Positions 1 to 6,649 of a stretch of DNA of 7,664 nt are shown piece by piece. The translations under genes and the position numbers were made by a program. The stretch is taken from the NCBI GenBank assembly GCA_024635735.1, contig JAGXII010000080.1, positions 1 to 7,664 on the forward strand, read 5' to 3'. Numbering within the stretch: position 1 is the stretch's first letter; the number at the start of each line of letters is the position of its first letter. The DNA comes from Christiangramia sp. Its GTDB lineage: Bacteria > Bacteroidota > Bacteroidia > Flavobacteriales > Flavobacteriaceae. The notes below the pieces were generated by a model. It ran no database searches. It worked only from the letters and a program-made list of their open reading frames with translations, and had not been told where the DNA came from.

Positions 1-1235
1 ATGAAATGGGAAAATCATACCAGGAAGGTTTGGGTGAAGTTCAGGAGATGATAGATATCTGTGATTTCGCAGTGGGTCTTTCCCGTCAGCTTCATGGACT
101 TACCATGCATAGTGAGCGTCCAGGCCATCGAATGTATGAACAATACCACCCACTTGGAGTGGTAGGCATTATTTCAGCTTTTAATTTTCCTGTGGCTGTT
201 TGGTCATGGAATACGGCTTTAGCCTGGGTATGTGGTGATGCCTGTATTTGGAAAGGTTCAGAAAAGACTCCGCTTACTTCAGTTGCATGCCAGAATATCG
301 CTGCCAGAGTCTTTGCAGAAAATAAAGTACCCGCAGGTATTTCTTCTTTAATTACCGGGGATTACCGCGTAGGTGAAATGATGACCAATGATGAGCGCGT
401 TCCATTAATCTCGGCAACGGGATCTATAAAAATGGGGAAAATTGTTGCTCAGGCTGTAGCAAAAAGATTAGGAAAAACTTTACTGGAACTGGGAGGTAAT
501 AATGCCATTATCGTAACCCCCGATGCCAATATTAAAAATACGGTAATAGGTGCAGTTTTTGGCGCAGTAGGTACTTGTGGGCAGCGTTGTACTTCTACAA
601 GAAGGCTTATTGTACACGAAGAGATTTACGATAAGGTAAAAGATGCCATCGTGAATGCTTACAAACAGATTAGAATTGGAAACCCGCTGGATGAAAACAA
701 TCATGTAGGTCCGCTTATCGATAAAGATGCCGTAAAAAATTATCAGGCTGCTTTGGATAAGGTAGTTGACGAAGGAGGAAAAATTCTTGTAGAAGGTGGA
801 GTACTTGAAGGCGAAGGCTATGAAAGTGGCTGTTATGTAAAACCTGCAATCGCTGAAGCTCAGAATGATTATGAAATCGTGCAGCATGAAACTTTTGCAC
901 CGGTTCTTTATATTATGAAATATTCAGGAGATGTTAGTGACGCGCTAAAACTTCAGAATGGTGTAAAACAAGGTCTTTCTTCAGCAATTATGACTAATAA
1001 CCTTAGAGAAGCCGAGAGATTTCTTTCTGCTGAAGGTTCAGATTGCGGTATTGCCAATGTAAATATTGGAACTTCCGGAGCCGAAATTGGTGGAGCCTTT
1101 GGTGGTGAAAAAGAAACTGGCGGAGGTAGAGAATCTGGTTCTGATGCCTGGAAAATATATATGAGAAGACAAACGAATACGATTAATTATACTACTGAAT
1201 TGCCTTTGGCACAGGGTATAAAATTCGATCTGTAG
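1..1235 (+). CDS. amaB: ALDH7-family aldehyde dehydrogenase, 5' truncated by the window (probable L-2-aminoadipate semialdehyde / piperideine-6-carboxylate dehydrogenase)
   Basis: This is the C-terminal ~410 residues of an NAD-dependent aldehyde dehydrogenase. The reading frame is open to the left edge: a Glu codon at 3-5 precedes the ATG at 6, giving the ALDH7-like '.EMGKSYQEGLGEVQEMID'. ALDH7 proteins are about 500 residues, so roughly 100 are missing and the ATG at 6 is an internal Met. Numbering from that Met, one sees the conserved SAFNFPVAVWSWN (58-69), SATGSIKMGK (136-145), the general-base Glu161 in ELGGNN, and the catalytic Cys195 in CGQRCTSTRR. The C terminus has GGEKETGGGRESGSDAWK. 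In ALDH7A1 the Arg just before the catalytic Cys and a Glu in the GEVQE helix hold the substrate carboxylate, and both elements are present. The family oxidises 2-aminoadipate 6-semialdehyde, in equilibrium with piperideine-6-carboxylate, during lysine breakdown. No other lysine gene is visible, so the substrate is inferred from family. The symbol is a family-level label. A strong terminator follows the stop. Confidence 0.93.
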   Translation, partial: EMGKSYQEGLGEVQEMIDICDFAVGLSRQLHGLTMHSERPGHRMYEQYHPLGVVGIISAFNFPVAVWSWNTALAWVCGDACIWKGSEKTPLTSVACQNIAARVFAENKVPAGISSLITGDYRVGEMMTNDERVPLISATGSIKMGKIVAQAVAKRLGKTLLELGGNNAIIVTPDANIKNTVIGAVFGAVGTCGQRCTSTRRLIVHEEIYDKVKDAIVNAYKQIRIGNPLDENNHVGPLIDKDAVKNYQAALDKVVDEGGKILVEGGVLEGEGYESGCYVKPAIAEAQNDYEIVQHETFAPVLYIMKYSGDVSDALKLQNGVKQGLSSAIMTNNLREAERFLSAEGSDCGIANVNIGTSGAEIGGAFGGEKETGGGRESGSDAWKIYMRRQTNTINYTTELPLAQGIKFDL

Positions 1236-1258
1236 TTAGTAGTTTAAGTGTTATATAA

Positions 1259-1287
1259 AAACCCCCGCTTCCTTGATGCGGGGGTTT
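1259..1287. terminator. Bidirectional Rho-independent terminator between convergent genes
   Basis: There is a perfect 10-bp stem: AAACCCCCGC at 1259-1268 pairs with GCGGGGGTTT at 1278-1287, with a 9-nt loop. A T-rich run (five T at 1289-1293) follows on the + strand, and an A run (1257-1261) precedes it, giving a U tract on the - strand. It lies 23 bp after the aldehyde dehydrogenase stop and 17 bp after the peptidase stop, so it can end both transcripts. Confidence 0.93.
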
Positions 1288-1304
1288 ATTTTTGATATGG
1301 TTTC

Positions 1305-3500
1305 TTACAGAAGATCTAAAATTCCCTGCAATTCCGAATTAAACTTTTTCAAGGTTTCTGAAAGTACCACTATCTGTTCCTGGGCTTCTTTCCAGTTTTT
1401 CTGCTCTATCGCTTCCCGAACTCCGGGTAAAGTCTTTACTCCATATCCCGTATAAAAACCGGGAGCATAAATTTGATGCTTGAACCATGGCCTTCTGGGC
1501 AATCCTTCTTCTCTGATAAGGTAGCTCTCCATATCCATCAATTTCTTATTAACGTCTGCTTTTTTGCTGTCGCTTAGTTTTAGAAAACTGGCTTCTCCAA
1601 ATTTTTCAATGGTTGTATTAAGTTCTGCAAAGCTATTTTCAAGGGGGGCAAAATTAAGATAAGGAACTTCTTCCTTTTTCTCTGGTTTTACAAAAGGTTT
1701 GGTGGGATCTGAAGCCAGTTCATAGGCATTTTCGGCTACCATGCTGTTATGTTTTTTCACCTCTTTTCGCATTTTTTCTGTCTCCTTCATTACCTCATCT
1801 AAATAACCGGAAACGGTGGTGTACCAGTCAGAAAATTTAAAAGGAAGTATATCGGCGTTTGCCATTCTCAGGGTAAGCCTTCCCGCGGTTTTAGCAAGGG
1901 TAATTCCGTAGGCAAAATCGGGGTCTTTAAATCTTTTGTAATGCGAGTAAGTATCAAAAATAGTATGATATTCTCCTCCGGAGCTTTCTCCCCCGAAACC
2001 TAAATTAAGGGCTGCAATCCCGGTATGCTGTATAAATGGCGTATAATCTGAACCTGAGCCGAGTGCCGATAATTTAAAGTCTGAATCTTCACCTCCATGG
2101 ACTTTATTTACTGCAATTCGTCTTTTAGCTACCGAAACTCCGGTCTCGGGATCTTCCACATTTTCTGCCACTTCTTTTACCATGGCCTGTAAACTGTGGG
2201 ATCCTCCTACTCCTAAAAAGCCACGACCTGTACCATCAGTATTGATATAAACCAGGGCTTTTTCTTTTAATTCTTTCTGGTGATCTTCAACCCATTCGGT
2301 AGATCCTATAAGGCCGGGTTCTTCTGCGTCCCAGGCACAATAAACAATAGTTCTTTTTGGCTTGTTTCCCGCTTTAGCCAGTTCACCAACCGCTCTTGCC
2401 TCCTCAAGTAGCGCGACCAATCCACTAATCGGGTCTGATGCTCCGTGAACCCATGCATCATGATGATTTCCACGCATGACCCATTGATCTGGAAATTCAC
2501 TACCCTTTAATACTGCTATCACATCATTGGCAGGTTTTAATTGCCAGTCGAATTCAAGTTTTAAATGAACCTTCGCCGGCCCTGGTCCAATGTGATAGGT
2601 GAGAGGCAACCCGCCGCGCCATGATTCAGGTGCGACTGGCCCTTCAAGGGCAGCAAGAAAGGGCTGCGCATCTTCATAAGAAATAGGCAGTACCGGAATT
2701 TTCGTAATCGTTGGAGCATTTTTGCGATCGAGCCTTTTAGCATCTTTAGTTGCTCCAACACCAGGTGTAAGTACATCCCCGGGATATAATGGCATATCCA
2801 TTACTGAACCTCTCTGTACACCTGTTTTATTTTTGAAAGCTCCTTTAGGGTAGACATCACCCTGAACATAGCCATCATCTGCGGGATCTGAATAAATGAT
2901 ACATCCAATAGCTCCTTTTTCGGCGGCAAGTTTAGGTTTTATACCTCTCCAGGAACCATAATATTTGGCAATTACGATCTTTCCTTTTACATCTATTCCC
3001 AGCTTTTCCAGTTGTTCATAATCTGCAGGGACCCCATAATTCACATATACGAGCTCTCCTTCAACATCACCATCGGTGGAAAAGGCATTATAGCTAGGTA
3101 GTAAGGCATCACCCTGCTCTGTATATTTATCACCTTCTATGGGAACAGCTCCGAGATTGGCTTTATAAGTTTGCGGTCCGGTTAATTCAAGAAGGCGGGT
3201 CTTTGGATACGGAAATAAAACCTGGTAAGTTTCGATTCTGGCATCATATCCCCATGATTTGAACTGTTGCAGTAACCATTCGGCATTTTCTTTTCCATAT
3301 TCGGTGCCAACATAATGCGGTTTAGCAGCAAGAAGTTGCATCCAGGTATCTAAATTTTCTGCGGAAAGTTTAGCATCAAATTTAGCTTCTAGACTGTATT
3401 GTTCTTTTGAAGATTCCGAAGTAAAACCAATAATAGGATCCTGTGCTTTTGCATAAGATACTGACAAAAACATTAACAGATAAAAATAAATTCTGTTCAC
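1305..3500 (-). CDS. Secreted M28 family metallopeptidase, glutamate carboxypeptidase II (NAALADase)-like
   Basis: This 731-residue protein has the three-part architecture of glutamate carboxypeptidase II and transferrin receptor proteins: a PA-like insert (~residues 115-300), a two-zinc M28 peptidase domain (~325-550) and a C-terminal TFR-dimer-like helical domain (~560-730). By the spacing seen in human GCPII, the zinc ligands are His346 (GNHHDAW), Asp356 (SDPISG), Glu394 (DAEEPG), Asp422 (INTDG) and His512 (YHTIFDTY). Glu393 is the catalytic base, so the site looks intact. An N-terminal signal peptide (hydrophobic 5-16, AKA|Q near 19) indicates export to the periplasm or surface. The family cleaves C-terminal residues, often glutamate, from peptides. 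The exact substrate here is unknown; peptide scavenging is an inference. The start codon is GTG (3498-3500). An in-frame TAA five codons upstream rules out a longer reading, and the next ATG (residue 10) would destroy the signal peptide. Transcribed alone; the upstream gene is divergent. Confidence 0.93.
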   Translation of the reverse strand: MNRIYFYLLMFLSVSYAKAQDPIIGFTSESSKEQYSLEAKFDAKLSAENLDTWMQLLAAKPHYVGTEYGKENAEWLLQQFKSWGYDARIETYQVLFPYPKTRLLELTGPQTYKANLGAVPIEGDKYTEQGDALLPSYNAFSTDGDVEGELVYVNYGVPADYEQLEKLGIDVKGKIVIAKYYGSWRGIKPKLAAEKGAIGCIIYSDPADDGYVQGDVYPKGAFKNKTGVQRGSVMDMPLYPGDVLTPGVGATKDAKRLDRKNAPTITKIPVLPISYEDAQPFLAALEGPVAPESWRGGLPLTYHIGPGPAKVHLKLEFDWQLKPANDVIAVLKGSEFPDQWVMRGNHHDAWVHGASDPISGLVALLEEARAVGELAKAGNKPKRTIVYCAWDAEEPGLIGSTEWVEDHQKELKEKALVYINTDGTGRGFLGVGGSHSLQAMVKEVAENVEDPETGVSVAKRRIAVNKVHGGEDSDFKLSALGSGSDYTPFIQHTGIAALNLGFGGESSGGEYHTIFDTYSHYKRFKDPDFAYGITLAKTAGRLTLRMANADILPFKFSDWYTTVSGYLDEVMKETEKMRKEVKKHNSMVAENAYELASDPTKPFVKPEKKEEVPYLNFAPLENSFAELNTTIEKFGEASFLKLSDSKKADVNKKLMDMESYLIREEGLPRRPWFKHQIYAPGFYTGYGVKTLPGVREAIEQKNWKEAQEQIVVLSETLKKFNSELQGILDLL

Positions 3501-3675
3501 GATGTTTGATTTTTAAGGTATTAAGATATGAAAAAACTGGGGTGGGATAACAGGAAGACTTATATATACCCTCAATTTATTTAAGATTAGAGTTAATTTA
3601 TCTTAAATCGGATATAAGAAGTAGTTCTGCCTTAGGGATTTTTTTTATTTTCGGGATTCAGCAAAAATTAAAAGG
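3501..3675. promoter_or_regulatory. Divergent intergenic region between peptidase (-) and DUF1232 gene (+), with an inverted repeat
   Basis: This AT-rich 175-bp gap must hold the promoters of both divergent genes. A 9-bp perfect inverted repeat, ATTTAAGAT at 3579-3587 and ATCTTAAAT at 3600-3608, has a 12-nt spacer. It is flanked by a second pair, CTTATAT at 3559-3565 and ATATAAG at 3612-3618. TATTTTCG at 3646-3653 is one mismatch from the Bacteroidetes -7 consensus TAnnTTTG and could serve the + gene, but I see no good TTG -33 partner. I found no convincing promoter for the - gene. Promoter roles are inferred from position. Confidence 0.35.
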
Positions 3676-4065
3676 ATGAGTTTATTTTCAAAAGATGAAG
3701 CAAAGGAACAACTTAACAGAAGGCAGAAGGATTTTGAAGAACAAGATGTTGACGTTATAATTGAAAAAGAAGAGAAAATAAAGTCGAAATTTGAAAATAA
3801 GGGGAAACTGAAAAGGTATGTTGATGACGTCCAGATCCTGTTTTCTCTCATTAGAGATTATGCTAATGGAAGTTACCGCGAAGTTCCTTTTAATATTATA
3901 GCAGCAGTTGGAGGAGCATTGTTATATGTTCTTTCCCCTATAGATCTTATCCCCGATTTTATTCCGGTGGTAGGTTACCTGGATGATGCCGCCGTTGTCG
4001 CCTTTTGTCTGAACCTTATCGAAAAAGACCTTATAAGTTATAAGGTTTGGAAAGGCGAGGCATAA
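3676..4065 (+). CDS. DUF1232 (YkvA-like) domain protein
   Basis: A 129-residue protein. Residues ~1-50 are strongly charged and probably helical (many K, E, D). A hydrophobic region follows (~73-117) containing the diagnostic DUF1232 signature LSPIDLIPDFIPVVGYLDD at 86-104. Proteins of this family are small and probably membrane-associated, and their function is not established. The two hydrophobic stretches (~74-88 and ~97-115) could form a helical hairpin at the membrane; this is inference. AAAGG directly abuts the ATG, so the ribosome-binding site is poorly spaced, as is common in Bacteroidetes. The gene stands alone, divergent from the peptidase and convergent with the barrel gene 21 bp downstream. 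Its 3' end contains a 19-bp near-palindrome, annotated separately. Confidence 0.88.
   Translation: MSLFSKDEAKEQLNRRQKDFEEQDVDVIIEKEEKIKSKFENKGKLKRYVDDVQILFSLIRDYANGSYREVPFNIIAAVGGALLYVLSPIDLIPDFIPVVGYLDDAAVVAFCLNLIEKDLISYKVWKGEA
4022..4046 (-). terminator. Possible weak terminator for the barrel gene, inside the 3' end of the DUF1232 CDS
   Basis: Positions 4028-4036 (ACCTTATAA) and 4038-4046 (TTATAAGGT) are perfect 9-bp inverted arms around a single G. Read on the - strand, this can form a 7-bp stem with a 5-nt loop, followed by C and then five T (4026-4022). It begins 41 bp past the barrel gene's stop. The stem is AT-rich, so the call is tentative. The same bases take part in an alternative hairpin, TAAGGTTT 4041-4048 with AAACCTTA 4064-4071. 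Confidence 0.35.
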
Positions 4066-4086
4066 ACCTTAAATCATACTATTCCT

Positions 4087-4641
4087 TTAGAAGCGGTAAC
4101 CAATATTGAGTCCGGCGTTAAATTCGATCGCCGAAAAACGGTCTCTTACCTCTTCACTAAAATTCCGGCCAATATTTAGAAAAGGGCCAATAACAAATGT
4201 GTCGCTAAAATTCCAGATATATCCGGCGCCCAGGCCAATAATAAAAGAATTCATATCGGTGACTTCAATTCCCGGGGAGTTGCTTCCTTCGAGCACTGTT
4301 TCTTGTGTAAATTCACCACTCCTGTATTTTGCAAACGGATTGATATATAATCCGGAGGCGGCATTATCTTCTCCGAAATAGTAATTATATCCCAATTTAA
4401 AGCTGGTGGTACTAAATTCCCTCGATCCTTTTTCTGAATGGTAGTTCATCCTGTCGTTTAGAAGTATAACTCCTTCAATAGACTGATGATAATCCAGGAA
4501 CCTCTCATAACCAAATTCCACCGAAGCAATAGCGATGGTGTTTGCAATATTCAATTTGATCTCGTTCTGTTTTTCCGCACTTTGTGAAAATCCGGCTTTG
4601 CCAACAAGTAGAATGAGACAGCTAAATATTATTTTTTTCAT
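4087..4641 (-). CDS. Small outer-membrane beta-barrel protein with signal peptide
   Basis: A 184-residue exported protein. The N terminus MKKIIFSCLILLVGKAGFSQ is a clear signal peptide, probably cleaved near residue 19-20. Cys8 lies in the hydrophobic core, not in a lipobox, so it is probably not a lipoprotein. The mature part has about eight alternating amphipathic stretches (roughly 26-36, 39-48, 55-62, 76-89, 97-106, 132-144, 146-158, 172-184). It ends in ...GLNIGYRF, with the terminal Phe typical of substrates of the outer-membrane assembly machinery. This fits an eight-stranded barrel like OmpW/OmpX or the DUF3575 group; the exact family is uncertain and no transport or adhesion role can be assigned. 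ATG start at 4639-4641. Its own promoter is expected in the 4642-4682 interval because a strong terminator separates it from the desaturase upstream; no clear -7/-33 pair was seen. Confidence 0.8.
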   Translation of the reverse strand: MKKIIFSCLILLVGKAGFSQSAEKQNEIKLNIANTIAIASVEFGYERFLDYHQSIEGVILLNDRMNYHSEKGSREFSTTSFKLGYNYYFGEDNAASGLYINPFAKYRSGEFTQETVLEGSNSPGIEVTDMNSFIIGLGAGYIWNFSDTFVIGPFLNIGRNFSEEVRDRFSAIEFNAGLNIGYRF

Positions 4642-4682
4642 GAGGTTTGTTATAGAAGGTGAAAATACTAATTAATTTATAT

Positions 4683-4713
4683 AAGAAAACCCGCGTTTAT
4701 CGCGGGTTTTCTT
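4683..4713. terminator. Strong hairpin terminator after the desaturase gene
   Basis: A perfect 13-bp stem: AAGAAAACCCGCG at 4683-4695 pairs with CGCGGGTTTTCTT at 4701-4713, around a 5-nt loop (TTTAT). On the - strand the GC-rich core is followed by TTTTCTTAT. It starts 20 bp past the desaturase stop and 42 bp upstream of the barrel gene, so the two same-strand genes are probably separate transcripts. Confidence 0.9.
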
Positions 4714-4733
4714 TATGTTATCTTTCTATTGAG

Positions 4734-5738
4734 TTAAACCATACCATTGGCTTCCACCCATTTGAATTTATGCTGATCTTGTGGGATTGCGATTCTATCG
4801 GCAATTCTTGACATTCTATCAGGAAGATTCATGAGATAATCACGTGCTTTTTCAGCCTCATCAGTAAGAGATCTCATTTTATCAATTTCCCAGTATGCAT
4901 TAAGTTTTCTAAGAATATCAATGTAGTCGTACGTAGTATAAACCCCGAGTCTTTGAGCCGCATTTGAGAAATTTTCAAAAGCTTCAGAAATTCCCTGTCC
5001 CGATTCACGAATGAATTGTGCAGGCATTACAATCTTTTTCTTCATCATATCCTGGAAAGCAAGCATCATTTCACTTGGATCATGCTCGAAGATTGTTTTT
5101 ACAAATTCCCGGTAAGCCATATAATGTCTCATTTCATCTCCGGCAATGATATTACACATCTTTCCAAGCATCTTATTTCCTTTTTTCTTGGCCAGCTGTC
5201 CCACTCTTTTATGCGAGATATTAGTTGCTAATTCCTGGAAACTGGTATACACAAAATTCTTGTAAGGATCTCTTCCGGTTCCAATGTCAAATCCATCATT
5301 AATAAGATGTTGAGTGGTTTTTTCAATTTCTTTCATATCTACTCTTCCAGAGAGATATAAATATTTGTTTAACGTATCACCATGGCGGTTTTCTTCACCT
5401 GTCCATTGACGAACCCATTGAGCCCAGACATTCTGGCCGCCGCGGCTTGCTCCATGCTGTTCCACACCTTCCATATCCATAAGCCAGGATTCATAGGTTG
5501 GCAGAGCTTCCTCTGTAACCATATCGGCTACCAGCACTACCCAGAAATCATAACCAAGTTCCTTAGCCTCTTCTCTAATCTGGTGCACGGTCTCAAACCC
5601 TTCTTCTTCCTGAAGATTGGGAAGAAGGTCTGTAGGTTGCCATATCTCATCCACGGGAATAAGATATTTATCGATAAAACCCTGAACGGATTTTTCTACG
5701 GTTTGCATTACTTCTAATCTTATATTATCTAAAGCCAT
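4734..5738 (-). CDS. Soluble acyl-ACP desaturase (plant stearoyl-ACP desaturase type, diiron)
   Basis: A 334-residue ferritin-like diiron enzyme of the FA_desaturase_2 family, which inserts a cis double bond into acyl chains bound to acyl carrier protein. All six iron ligands can be placed by comparison with castor stearoyl-ACP desaturase: Glu76 in TEEALPTY, Glu116 and His119 in EENRHG, Glu169 in YTSFQE, and Glu202 and His205 in DEMRHY. The spacing is close to that of the plant enzyme (40, 53 and 33 residues between successive Glu ligands, against 38, 53 and 33). There is no signal peptide or membrane segment, as expected for a cytosolic enzyme that needs ferredoxin-type electron donors. The likely role is making unsaturated fatty acids for membrane lipids. 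The double-bond position cannot be told from sequence. ATG at 5736-5738 has an A-rich leader (AAAGAAAATTATA) rather than a strong Shine-Dalgarno. Transcribed alone, with a terminator downstream and dyads upstream. Confidence 0.93.
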   Translation of the reverse strand: MALDNIRLEVMQTVEKSVQGFIDKYLIPVDEIWQPTDLLPNLQEEEGFETVHQIREEAKELGYDFWVVLVADMVTEEALPTYESWLMDMEGVEQHGASRGGQNVWAQWVRQWTGEENRHGDTLNKYLYLSGRVDMKEIEKTTQHLINDGFDIGTGRDPYKNFVYTSFQELATNISHKRVGQLAKKKGNKMLGKMCNIIAGDEMRHYMAYREFVKTIFEHDPSEMMLAFQDMMKKKIVMPAQFIRESGQGISEAFENFSNAAQRLGVYTTYDYIDILRKLNAYWEIDKMRSLTDEAEKARDYLMNLPDRMSRIADRIAIPQDQHKFKWVEANGMV

Positions 5739-5780
5739 TATAATTTTCTTTTTTCTAATCTTTAGAGGCTAATATATGTA

Positions 5781-5800
5781 AGATTAACCTAATCTGATTA
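5781..5800. promoter_or_regulatory. Overlapping dyads upstream of the desaturase gene (candidate operator)
   Basis: AGATTA (5781-5786), ACC, TAATCT (5790-5795) is a perfect 6-bp dyad. TAATC (5790-5794), T, GATTA (5796-5800) is a second dyad sharing the middle half-site, giving three alternating GATTA/TAATC half-sites in 19 bp. It lies 43-62 bp upstream of the desaturase ATG, where a repressor or activator would overlap the promoter. The regulator is unknown and function is inferred from position and symmetry. Confidence 0.35.
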
Positions 5801-5919
5801 ATTACTCGCAATATGCGTGTAGTTTTTTAAATTCCAATAAAGTATTTTGAATTTGGATTATGGAATGAACTGAAGTACAAAGATATGAATCTCTTTTTAG
5901 AGGATATAATAAAAAAAAC
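5801..5919. other. Remainder of the intergenic region between the phosphatase and the desaturase
   Basis: No gene is supported in this AT-rich stretch. On the - strand, the phosphatase stop is followed within two bases by eight T (5918-5911) and then a small CTCT-TTTT-AGAG hairpin at 5891-5902. Neither alone makes a convincing terminator, so where the operon transcript ends is unclear. A desaturase promoter is expected around 5800-5860, but no sequence close to TAnnTTTG with a matching TTG was found. Confidence 0.3.
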
Positions 5920-6648
5920 CTAATTTCTGCCTTCTTCTTTAGGATATAATTGATGAACGGGGTCACTCTGAAATATTTTCTTGGTTTGAACATCTATAGC
6001 AGAGATTACTCCTTTAAATGCAGCTCCCGTATCAATGTTCCAGACATTCGCTTTATTGAAGGGTTTTGATTCACCAATTCTTGTGACGGGAGTATGGCCT
6101 ATATAAATTTCCTGAAAATGCTGAAGGCGCCTGGGATAGTAGGGATCATCCTTATCCAGATTATCGTCCAGAGAAAGAACCATTTCCCATAGCGTGCGGT
6201 CCCAGTAGAATCCTGTATCGTGATATTCATAATCCGGGCCGTGTAAATTGGTAAAACCGGCATGTACAAAAAGCCGCTCTTCATCGTCTTTATAATAATT
6301 AAACGTCTGGCGGAAGAATTCTATATGCTGCATTTTTTCTTTTTCACTAAAATTCCGGTAAGCATCTATACTCGACTGGCCACCGTGTTCAAGCCATTTT
6401 TGGTTTAATTCACCACTTTCCAGCCATTTGTGTGCGAGATCATCATGGTTTCCCCGAATAAAAATACAGGAATTCTGCTTAGCCAAATCTATTAAATAGC
6501 TCACTGTATTGGCAGAATCACTCCATCCGTCTACATAATCTCCCAGAAAAATAAGCTGATCTTCCGGTGTAAGATCTATTCTTTCCAGTAGCTGAACCAG
6601 GCCTCGTAATCCGCCATGCAAATCACCAATAGCGAGTTTTCTTCCCAT
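5920..6648 (-). CDS. PPP-type metallophosphoesterase (serine/threonine phosphatase / ApaH-like)
   Basis: A 242-residue calcineurin-like phosphoesterase with the full set of two-metal motifs: GDLHG (8-12; Asp9, His11), GDYVDGW (36-42; Asp37), GNHDD (66-70; Asn67, His68), HAGF (129-132; His129) and GHTP (184-187; His185), followed by NIDTGAA (204-210). No signal peptide or membrane segment, so it is cytosolic. The family includes protein phosphatases and diadenosine tetraphosphatases, and the substrate cannot be chosen from sequence. The usual PPP motif is GDxxDRG; here the Arg is Gly (GDYVDGW), which removes a phosphate-contacting side chain. My recollection is that this variant occurs in Bacteroidetes homologues, so it may define a subgroup. 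The ATG (6646-6648) follows the stop of the upstream AlbA_2 gene with a single base between them and lacks a Shine-Dalgarno, suggesting translational coupling. Confidence 0.9.
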   Translation of the reverse strand: MGRKLAIGDLHGGLRGLVQLLERIDLTPEDQLIFLGDYVDGWSDSANTVSYLIDLAKQNSCIFIRGNHDDLAHKWLESGELNQKWLEHGGQSSIDAYRNFSEKEKMQHIEFFRQTFNYYKDDEERLFVHAGFTNLHGPDYEYHDTGFYWDRTLWEMVLSLDDNLDKDDPYYPRRLQHFQEIYIGHTPVTRIGESKPFNKANVWNIDTGAAFKGVISAIDVQTKKIFQSDPVHQLYPKEEGRN

Positions 6649-6649
6649 A

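Noticed and set aside
480..887. 135-codon open frame on the - strand
   Set aside because: It lies entirely inside the aldehyde dehydrogenase gene, whose product shows unbroken ALDH motifs; the antisense translation has no recognisable domain.
4153..4168. 16-bp exact repeat shared with 6343-6358
   Set aside because: Both copies encode the same short peptide (RNFSE) in the barrel and phosphatase genes with identical codons; coincidence is the simplest explanation.
3676..4641. DUF1232 and barrel genes as a toxin-antitoxin or immunity pair
   Set aside because: The genes are convergent, not co-transcribed, and one encodes an exported barrel; nothing in either sequence suggests toxin or antitoxin function.
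5901..5950. Direct repeat AGGATATAAT at 5901-5910 and 5941-5950
   Set aside because: Only two 10-bp AT-rich copies, one inside the phosphatase coding end; no third copy and no mobile-element context.
5802..5993. 63-codon open frame on the - strand across the phosphatase 3' end
   Set aside because: It overlaps the phosphatase C terminus in another frame and runs into AT-rich intergenic DNA; no domain and no plausible start signal.
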